From Agrostemma githago (taxonomy: Eukaryota > Streptophyta > Magnoliopsida > Caryophyllales > Caryophyllaceae), in NCBI GenBank assembly GCA_958450325.1, contig OY288261.1:16109277-16173276 (forward strand): a stretch of 64,000 nt of DNA, written 5' to 3'. Below are positions 58,901-64,000 of the stretch, piece after piece. Every line of letters starts with the position of its first letter. The stretch's first letter is position 1. Below the pieces are notes generated by a model, which had not been told where the DNA came from, searched no databases, and saw nothing but the letters and a program-made list of their open reading frames with translations. The position numbers and the translations under genes were made by a program.

Positions 58901-61900
58901 ATATTCAGACACTTGTATAAAGCCTGCTTTGAATTGTTTGTCTACTTCTTCCTTGACTTTGAGAGACCACTCGGGCTTCATTCTTCGAAGCTTCTGTTTT
59001 ACCGGTTTGCATCCATCTTTGATGGGTATGCGGTGTTTAGCTATTTCCCGATCTATCCCCGGCATGTCCTTGTAGGACCATGCGAAGACATCTTTGAACT
59101 CTTGGAGGAGGCTTGTGAGTTGTTGTCTCTCCTCGGGACCTAAACATAACCCTATCTTAAGCATCTGGGGCTCTAAGGTTGTTCCCACATTGATAGACTC
59201 GGTTTCTTCGATTACCGGGTCTCGGGATTCCCTATGTTCTAGATGCTCGATAAGATGCGGAGGCAAGGATACCTGTTCATCGGGTTTCTCAATGTCATTG
59301 CAGAATTTTTTTTCGAAATTGGGAATATTTTGAAAATAAGACAAGTCATAAGCGGAACGGTTTTCGTTATTATTGATGGTAAATTTGGAAAATAGCTCAA
59401 AGAGAGCGGCCATCTGTTCATTGGTCAGAGGCGGGATTGGGAGCGCTTTCGGGACAGACCCCGAGGCTCCGGTGGTAGTGACTATAGGGAGGAGGGTTAC
59501 AGTTTGGACTCTAGCACCAGACCCCTTAGACTCGAATACAGACTCAGACTCAGACTCAGACTCAGACTCAGACTCAGACTCGGAATCAGTGTCCGGCATG
59601 TCTCCTTCCCCGGTGGTCAGCTTGTAGACTCGACCCTGGCTGTCGGTCCACTTGATGGTCTTCCTCCAGGCTCTTTTCCCAGTATCAGCACCGACCTCCG
59701 AGATCAGCTTTGAAGGATCGAACCTGCTGCTTCGAAGGATCAGGTTCACCAGATCTTCCTTGGGGTTCGGAATAGCTTTGTCTTCACCAAATAAGAGCCC
59801 CAGCACGGGCTCGGCATTGTCATTACCCTCCTTGGATTCAGATTGGACGAGGGCGAATATGTCATCCGGAATGTAGTTGCATTCCGGAGCTAGTTCAGTC
59901 TCGGGATATGTGATAGTTGGTTGATAGAGGCCAACCTGAATAGCCCCGAACACCGGCGTGACGAAATAGTCAGCCAACCTTGGGCTATAAGGGCCCAAGT
60001 AGGTACCCTTGATGATGTTGCAAGCTTTCTCAATGCCTGCTCGGACCACATTTCCCGGGGTAACAGCATACCCTAAGCCGAAGTGAGATTCCCCGTCATT
60101 CAGGACTTCAATAATCTTCCCAGCTGGAAGATATGGCCTCGAGGTAGCCCCCGGTAAATACCCCAAATTTTGCAGCATTGCGTCGATGCTTGTGGTGAAA
60201 TAGGGCCTGAAAAGGTATTCTTCTTCAATCATCCCTACGAAATTGAATCCCCATAGATCGGTGCGGTCAGTGGCGTTACAGCTAGCCACAGTCATAGGGG
60301 TTGCTTCTAGGGTGATAATGCCGTCTTGCAAGGGCATTTTGATCTTCCGGTGAAGAGTAGAAGACACCGCCTTTACAGCATGAATCCAAGGCCTTCCTAG
60401 GAGTAGATTGAAAGAGGAGGTGACATCAATCACCTGGAATTCTAGCTCTTTTTCAATTGGACCCGTTGTAATTGCTAATTTAACGGCCCCAGAAACCGCC
60501 TTTGGGCTTCCATCGAAAGCTTGGATAGTGTGGGCGGTTGGTATGTAGTCGGCCTCGGTGATACCGAGGGCTTTGGCAGTCCTTAGAGGGAGGACATTCA
60601 CAGCAGACCCGTCGTCGACTAGGGTCATTGGTAAGTACTTACCCCGGCAAATTACCGTGATATATAGGGCCAGATTGTGAGAGTCCCCAAATGGTGGTAA
60701 GTCGGCATCTGAGAAGGTGACTACTGGGCCTTCTTCTTTGGACTTGCCCTTGAGGTAGGGCAGAATGGTGGCTACCATTTCTGTAGGGGTAACCTGGGAG
60801 TCGACCTTGATCTGATCGAGAGCCTTAGTAAGTGCCTCTCGGTGTTCTTGTGAGCTAACCAAGAGTTGCCATATAGTGAGGTCAACTCGAGTTCTCTTCA
60901 ATTGTTTGACAAGAGCCGTATCGGTATTTGGCTCTTCAATGGCCTCTTCCGTCCTGGCAAGTTCAGTGACGGTTGCCGGGACTGAGATGTCCTTGGAGCT
61001 AGTGGCTGAATAAAGACGACCGGCGGTGGCGAGGTGGTTACTGGCTAAGGCCTTGGACTTAGCCCTCCGGATTTCTTCGGGAGTGATAGGGACAGTTTCC
61101 CCTTTGGTGAGGTACACATCTTCCTCATCGTCGAACCAGATTCCATTGATTTGTGGGACGAAGGGAGAGATAAGGTGGGAACAGTCGATCACTTCACCGG
61201 TGAAGATAGCATGAGAGCTAAAGGGGTTGTCCTTGTTGCTTGGCTTGTCCCCGGGTAACGGTATTTTCCCGCTCTCAATTAAATCCTGAATCAGATGCTT
61301 CAGCTTCCAACATTTCTCGGTATCATGCCCATTGCCCCGATGATATTGGCAATAGGCTTGGGCATTGTAGCCTTTGGAGCGTTTTTCAACTGGGACTTCA
61401 GGAGTTGGGCCTATCGGTTGGACCAGGCCCTTGGAAGATAGCCTTTGTAAGGCATATGTATAGGTAGTCCCTATATCAGTGAATACCCTAGGAGGAGTAG
61501 TTCTTTTGGATAAGGCATCCAAGAGATTAACCGTGTCGAAGATGCTTCGGGTTGCGGCCGGAGGCTTGGTAGTGGATGAGGAGGCCCCTTGATATCCCTT
61601 GCTAGGGGCCTTAGTCAGGCTCTTTAGTCTTAGATCGTCTTCAATTCTCATGCCCATTTCAGTAAGGGTGGTGAAATTGGGGATGACAGCATACCGGAGG
61701 TGGACCCGGTAGGAAGGGAGGAGGTTCTTGACAAAAGCCTCCACTAAAGTCTTTTCACTGGGCTTATCGACCAGTTTCACACTTTCGGCCCTCCAACGTT
61801 GGAGGTATTTGGTAAAGCCCTCCTTAGGTTCTTGGGCCATAACCTCTAGAGACCGCATTGTGGTCTGGATCTCGGTGTTGTCAGCATAGTTCCGAGCAAA

Positions 61901-62200
61901 TACCGTAGCCACATCATCCCATGTCGAGAACTTCTTGGGATCTAGCCTGTAGTACCAGGCCTTTGGGTGTTTCTCCAGAGATGCAGCGAAGAGGTTTTTG
62001 AACATGGAAGAGTCTACTCCCTTAATAGCCATGAACTCCTTGAAGGCCCGTACATGTAGTAACGGGTCGTCAGTCCCTTCGAACATGGGTAAGCCCGTGA
62101 GATTCAGGTTTGCGGGCAGTTTGTCACTTACCGGCGAGTACTCCCGACTATTTTCCCGGTGAATATTGTTACTTCCAGTTAGGTGGACTTGTTCTTCCAA
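55940..62200 (-). CDS. RT-D gag-pol polyprotein (Tat lineage, dual RNase H)
   Basis: An open frame of 2086 codons. The first ATG is at 62086 (residue 39 of the frame). Domains: gag core about 37-195; zinc-binding C284-H287-H292-C297 (CX2HX4HX4C); aspartic protease with VDDGSA at 528-533 and LLGRPW; a Ser/Glu repeat linker at 873-887; RT about 1060-1275 with YVDD at 1219-1222; Ty3-type RNase H about 1345-1420, where the first catalytic Asp region reads TTTEAAMGA, so it is probably inactive; archaeal-type RNase H about 1510-1632 (D1513, E1554 region, D1576, D1626); integrase with H1737, H1744, C1775, C1778 and D1807, D1868, E1903; GPY motif at 2049-2051. There is no chromodomain. The order and the second RNase H define the Tat (Ogre/Retand) lineage. 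No intron or stop interrupts pol. The extreme gag N-terminus is frameshifted (see next entry). Confidence 0.96.
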   Translation of the reverse strand: MEEQVHLTGSNNIHRENSREYSPVSDKLPANLNLTGLPMFEGTDDPLLHVRAFKEFMAIKGVDSSMFKNLFAASLEKHPKAWYYRLDPKKFSTWDDVATVFARNYADNTEIQTTMRSLEVMAQEPKEGFTKYLQRWRAESVKLVDKPSEKTLVEAFVKNLLPSYRVHLRYAVIPNFTTLTEMGMRIEDDLRLKSLTKAPSKGYQGASSSTTKPPAATRSIFDTVNLLDALSKRTTPPRVFTDIGTTYTYALQRLSSKGLVQPIGPTPEVPVEKRSKGYNAQAYCQYHRGNGHDTEKCWKLKHLIQDLIESGKIPLPGDKPSNKDNPFSSHAIFTGEVIDCSHLISPFVPQINGIWFDDEEDVYLTKGETVPITPEEIRRAKSKALASNHLATAGRLYSATSSKDISVPATVTELARTEEAIEEPNTDTALVKQLKRTRVDLTIWQLLVSSQEHREALTKALDQIKVDSQVTPTEMVATILPYLKGKSKEEGPVVTFSDADLPPFGDSHNLALYITVICRGKYLPMTLVDDGSAVNVLPLRTAKALGITEADYIPTAHTIQAFDGSPKAVSGAVKLAITTGPIEKELEFQVIDVTSSFNLLLGRPWIHAVKAVSSTLHRKIKMPLQDGIITLEATPMTVASCNATDRTDLWGFNFVGMIEEEYLFRPYFTTSIDAMLQNLGYLPGATSRPYLPAGKIIEVLNDGESHFGLGYAVTPGNVVRAGIEKACNIIKGTYLGPYSPRLADYFVTPVFGAIQVGLYQPTITYPETELAPECNYIPDDIFALVQSESKEGNDNAEPVLGLLFGEDKAIPNPKEDLVNLILRSSRFDPSKLISEVGADTGKRAWRKTIKWTDSQGRVYKLTTGEGDMPDTDSESESESESESESESVFESKGSGARVQTVTLLPIVTTTGASGSVPKALPIPPLTNEQMAALFELFSKFTINNNENRSAYDLSYFQNIPNFEKKFCNDIEKPDEQVSLPPHLIEHLEHRESRDPVIEETESINVGTTLEPQMLKIGLCLGPEERQQLTSLLQEFKDVFAWSYKDMPGIDREIAKHRIPIKDGCKPVKQKLRRMKPEWSLKVKEEVDKQFKAGFIQVSEYQDWVANIVSVPKKDGKVRVCVDFRDLNKASPKDDFPLPHIDILVDNTADHALLSFMDGYAGYNQIKMAEEDMGKTTFTTPWGTYCYTIMPFGLINAGATYQRTTTTLLHDMMHKEVEVYVDDMIVKSKSRDGHVAALRKFFTRLRKYNMRLNPQKCSFGVTSGKLLGHIVSQRSIEVDPAKIKAITEMQPPKTEKEIRGFLGKVQYISRFISKLTMVCEPIFKKLKIGERVLWDDKCQTAFDIIKEILSAPPVLMPPQHGLPLSLYLTTTEAAMGAMLAQTVDSEERAIYYISKKFLEYECKYTMLEKTCLALVWASKKLRHYMLSHEVHVLSKMDPIKYLFEKPILNGRMSRWNLMLAEFDLKFVPLKAIKGRVVAEFLADSPVSEEDHTDTWAFPDEDIFHTDTETWDLYFDGASNFRGFGVGILLILPKGEHTPLSIKLDFDVTNNAAEYEACIQGLQAAADLGITNLRDHGDSSLVINQALQKWKTRNANLVAYQARVRVLEKQFQKVEYIYLPREENQFADALSKFASLLNIPEHMPSMPICVERRSEPAYVNAIQDIEITNPEPWYQAVLIYLTTGEYPPGTENRAKKALRRLATQFIRTDDGQLYKKTAQGALLLCIDKTQAEKVMAELHDGENGPHMNAHMLARKIMRLGYYWNSMETDCQSYVKHCHNCQIFGNVQHIPSSLLYTMTSPWPFSTWGIDIIGKVNPSGTGGHCFILVAIDYFTKWVEAESYRVLNTKHVAKFIQNKIKCRYGIPHEFISDHGTHFQAETATLLEKYKIQRHTSLPYRPQTNGAVEAANKTIVTILKKMADNYRDWPDKIPFALWGYRTSIRTATGATPYYLTYGMEAVQPVELEIPSLRILLESQVPEADWVQARYDSLILLDERRSRALNNIQIYQKRIKRAFNKRVRPRNIKEGDLVLKSVRALLPVDPRGKFKPNWAGPYLVKKVLSGGAVMLTDLDGNEFVNPTNLDQLKRYYP
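59539..59582. repeat. (GACTCA)7 repeat encoding Ser/Glu tract
   Basis: A hexanucleotide array inside gag-pol keeps the frame and encodes alternating Ser and Glu between protease and RT. The antisense frames read Leu/Arg repeats and are artefacts. Confidence 0.9.
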
Positions 62201-62226
62201 TCGGCGAACCGAGCTAACTAGTTCAG

Positions 62227-62394
62227 CTAGGGTTCCGTGACCCCGGTATTTGGAGTCCTTTTCTCCACTGCAGCTAAACGAGCAACGATAGCCACTTGAC
62301 CGGCCCTCATTTCTGTCAATTGGGCCTCAATGTCGGCCTGTTTGTCGATCATGGTGTCCACAGAGGTTTTCAGACTGTTCAAATTAGCTTCCAT
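62227..62394 (-). pseudogene. RT-D gag N-terminus, out of frame with gag-pol
   Basis: ATG at 62394 opens a 55-codon frame with a helical stretch (NLNSLKTSVDTMIDKQADIE) corresponding to the RT-B gag start. It ends at a TAG at 62227-62229. The following gag sequence (LAELVSSVRRLEEQVHL) is in another frame. Compared with RT-B, about 10 nt are missing at the junction, which explains the shift. Gag from this copy would therefore either stop early or start at the internal ATG at 62086. Confidence 0.75.
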
Positions 62395-62439
62395 TCTGCG
62401 GGTGTGTCTGGTTGCCGGTGGCCTGTCTGTAAGAACACC

Positions 62440-63457
62440 GCATAATCAGAAACTGAACCTGGACCTTGGAACAAAAATAGTACATCCCGAGCAGGGAAAA
62501 GACTAAAACGACTTGAAAGAGACTTTTAGACGGGTGACTCGTGGATGACGGGCTTTCCCTAGGATTCGACGGGTGGGCCGAATCCCGTTTTGAAGGAAGG
62601 TCAATGTGAGACGTCCCCAGACTTTGGACTCAAATGTGTAGACGGGCCCTCCTTTGTAGGAGTATGTCCTACGTAGGTGGGCCTTGCCTTAGTCTAATAA
62701 GGCGGACTGGGATAGGGAGGAAAACTCGTGATGTAAGATCGACAGAGTTTCGACGCTAGAGACCTCGACTACTTACGACATGACCCGACATTGCTAAATA
62801 CGGGAAGGTCCTAAGGGGGAGGAAAGTTTTGAAAAGGATTATTTTTTTGGAAAGTCCGAGGAAGCTCGGGGAAAGGCCCGATTTTTTCAAGAAAATCGGA
62901 AAGTACATCGGGCCTCGATTTTGAAAGTTCGAAAATATTTTCGAGTTTTGAATTGGGCAGCATACCGGCTAGAAAGTGGGCTATTTTTGAGTAAAATTAG
63001 AAGTCCTAAATTCGGTATGTGTCCCGAGTTTTGAAATTTGAATATTTTGAAATGATGCATTTTTGAAAACGACGGTTTTTGAAAAACGACACGGAAACCA
63101 AGTAGCACATAGTCACGAAAGCATTATGACGACACCATGTATGCTTTACACTAAGTCTCGGTCGGTCTAAATGGGGTCTATACCAGTGCTCATAGTCTAG
63201 ACGAGAAACGGGACAGACTTCCTAAGTCGAGTTGAGCTTAGAACATGCCGCAAAGTCCATACGAATCGACTATGAACACCTTTAACGTATCCAAGGCGGA
63301 ATACATCGTGGTATAGTGGGACGTCGGTCACCTGTACCGGCCCGGGAAAATAGGGGTTATGCATGAACCGTAAAACTAAAACGCATATTGTATTTATCAA
63401 ACGATTTCTATTCGAGTCTCACCCTGAGGATGCCGATGGTTATGCACTCATCGATTA
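62440..63457 (-). other. 5' leader of RT-D
   Basis: Noncoding, conserved with the leaders of RT-B and RT-C. No ORF shared with them. Confidence 0.7.
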
Positions 63458-63476
63458 ATCCCCAGCGGAGTCGCCA
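63458..63476 (-). other. Primer binding site of RT-D, tRNA-Arg type
   Basis: Minus TGGCGACTCCGCTGGGGAT, 3 nt from the 5' LTR, identical in all three visible Retand-like elements. Confidence 0.9.
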
Positions 63477-63479
63477 AAT

Positions 63480-64000
63480 TGTGGACATGACGTAGGTCCA
63501 CCCCGACGCGGCCACGCGCGGGTTTGGGTAGGCGAATGCACCTCCATATGAGAATGGATCGAATTGAAATTTAAGTCGAAATGGAGTCGCCACCGAATTT
63601 TGTGGTTATTCGGAACCGTTCGAGCCCACTCTATATCGCTATGGACCGTACACAAAGTATGGCCCATTTCGGTTTTAGAGTTTATTGGGCTCGTCCCTTT
63701 GCATTGCATTACCGATACCATCTACACCGGTAATCGTGTAAAGAATGACTCTCGTGCGCCAACGGTTTCGGGCATCCGGAAACCGAGGTTCTGAGTAAGG
63801 GGTGAGGGTACGTGTTGGGAATCCCACTAAGGACACCCAACCCCGCCCGCACATAGCGGCCTCTACTAAGACATCGTTTGACTTTCTAATATGCGCGTTA
63901 GTGATTCGGTGAAATGATATGCAAACAGCGTTTTAGCTAAGCATGCGAATTAAATGTGAGCTACGTCATTTTAATGCATCTAATTTATTGTCGAAGTGAT
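63480..64000 (-). repeat. 5' LTR of RT-D, first 521 bp
   Basis: It matches 50408-50930 of the 3' LTR with only a few substitutions (for example GACCGTACAC versus GACCATACAC, and a small change near GCATTGC.). The rest lies beyond the window. Confidence 0.95.

Larger units (their letters stand above)
50408..64000 (-). mobile_element. RT-D: nearly complete Retand-like (Tat) element, running off the window
   Basis: 3' LTR 50408-53132, polypurine tract, antisense PMD gene, gag-pol 55940-62200, leader, primer site 63458-63476 and the first 521 bp of the 5' LTR (63480 onward). The two LTR segments differ at only a handful of positions in about 520 bp, so the insertion is recent. It landed in the integrase tail of the chromovirus. 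The left flank is CACCC at 50403-50407, and the matching copy would be beyond the window. Confidence 0.95.

Noticed and set aside
59504..59713. Plus-strand ORF with Leu/Arg repeats
   Set aside because: Antisense of the Ser/Glu-coding (GACTCA)n tract in gag-pol.

Overview
This window is repeat-dense plant nuclear DNA. I see no convincing host gene, rRNA, tRNA gene or CRISPR array. Nearly all of it is LTR retrotransposons and class II DNA transposons, many nested inside one another. The tRNA-Arg and tRNA-Asp type primer sites, a Tat/Ogre-Retand polyprotein with a second RNase H, Athila-like coding remnants, a Tekay-type chromodomain tail and En/Spm (CACTA) genes all point to an angiosperm. Caryophyllales, the order in which Retand was described, is a plausible guess but is not proven here.

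Nearly all retroelements are transcribed from the minus strand, so their 5' LTRs lie at the higher coordinate. Layout: (1) 1-3277, broken Athila-like element with an env-like pseudogene. (2) 3278-10671, Retand-like element RT-A: 3' LTR, an antisense plant-mobile-domain (PMD) pseudogene, and decayed RNase H/integrase. (3) 10672-14330, one CACTA-like terminus followed by AT-rich DNA without genes. (4) 14331-24202, Retand-like RT-B: gag remnant, primer site and a 5' LTR split by CACTA-2 (19034-23605), which itself carries a 718-bp hAT-like element (19084-19801). (5) 24203-25318, unassigned. (6) 25319-49633, a non-autonomous Athila-like element. Its 3' LTR is split by RT-C (25882-39608), a non-autonomous Retand-like element whose gag is split by CACTA-1 (29662-36849). 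Its own gag-like ORF is split by a 3.5-kb solo LTR (44338-47832). (7) 49634-50407, tail of a Tekay-type chromovirus. (8) 50408 to beyond 64000, RT-D, a young, nearly complete Retand-like element with a 2086-codon gag-pol frame.

The most coherent functional units are RT-D and CACTA-1. RT-D encodes gag, protease, RT, a degenerate Ty3-type RNase H, an archaeal-type RNase H and integrase in one frame. It also has a convergent, intron-containing PMD gene on the opposite strand between pol and the 3' LTR. CACTA-1 keeps near-perfect TIRs, a 3-bp target duplication, a TNP2-type transposase gene broken by one stop codon, and a six-exon Transposase_24-type gene that reads through intact.

The least explained feature is a set of short dyad-symmetric motifs. 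Arms of the type CACTCG..CGAGTG occur in clusters in Retand-like LTRs and again in the RT-D PMD intron. A different dyad, built on GCGACTCGC, sits at the corresponding LTR position of RT-A. A third, TCCCGGTCGGGA, is clustered in the unrelated Athila-like elements.
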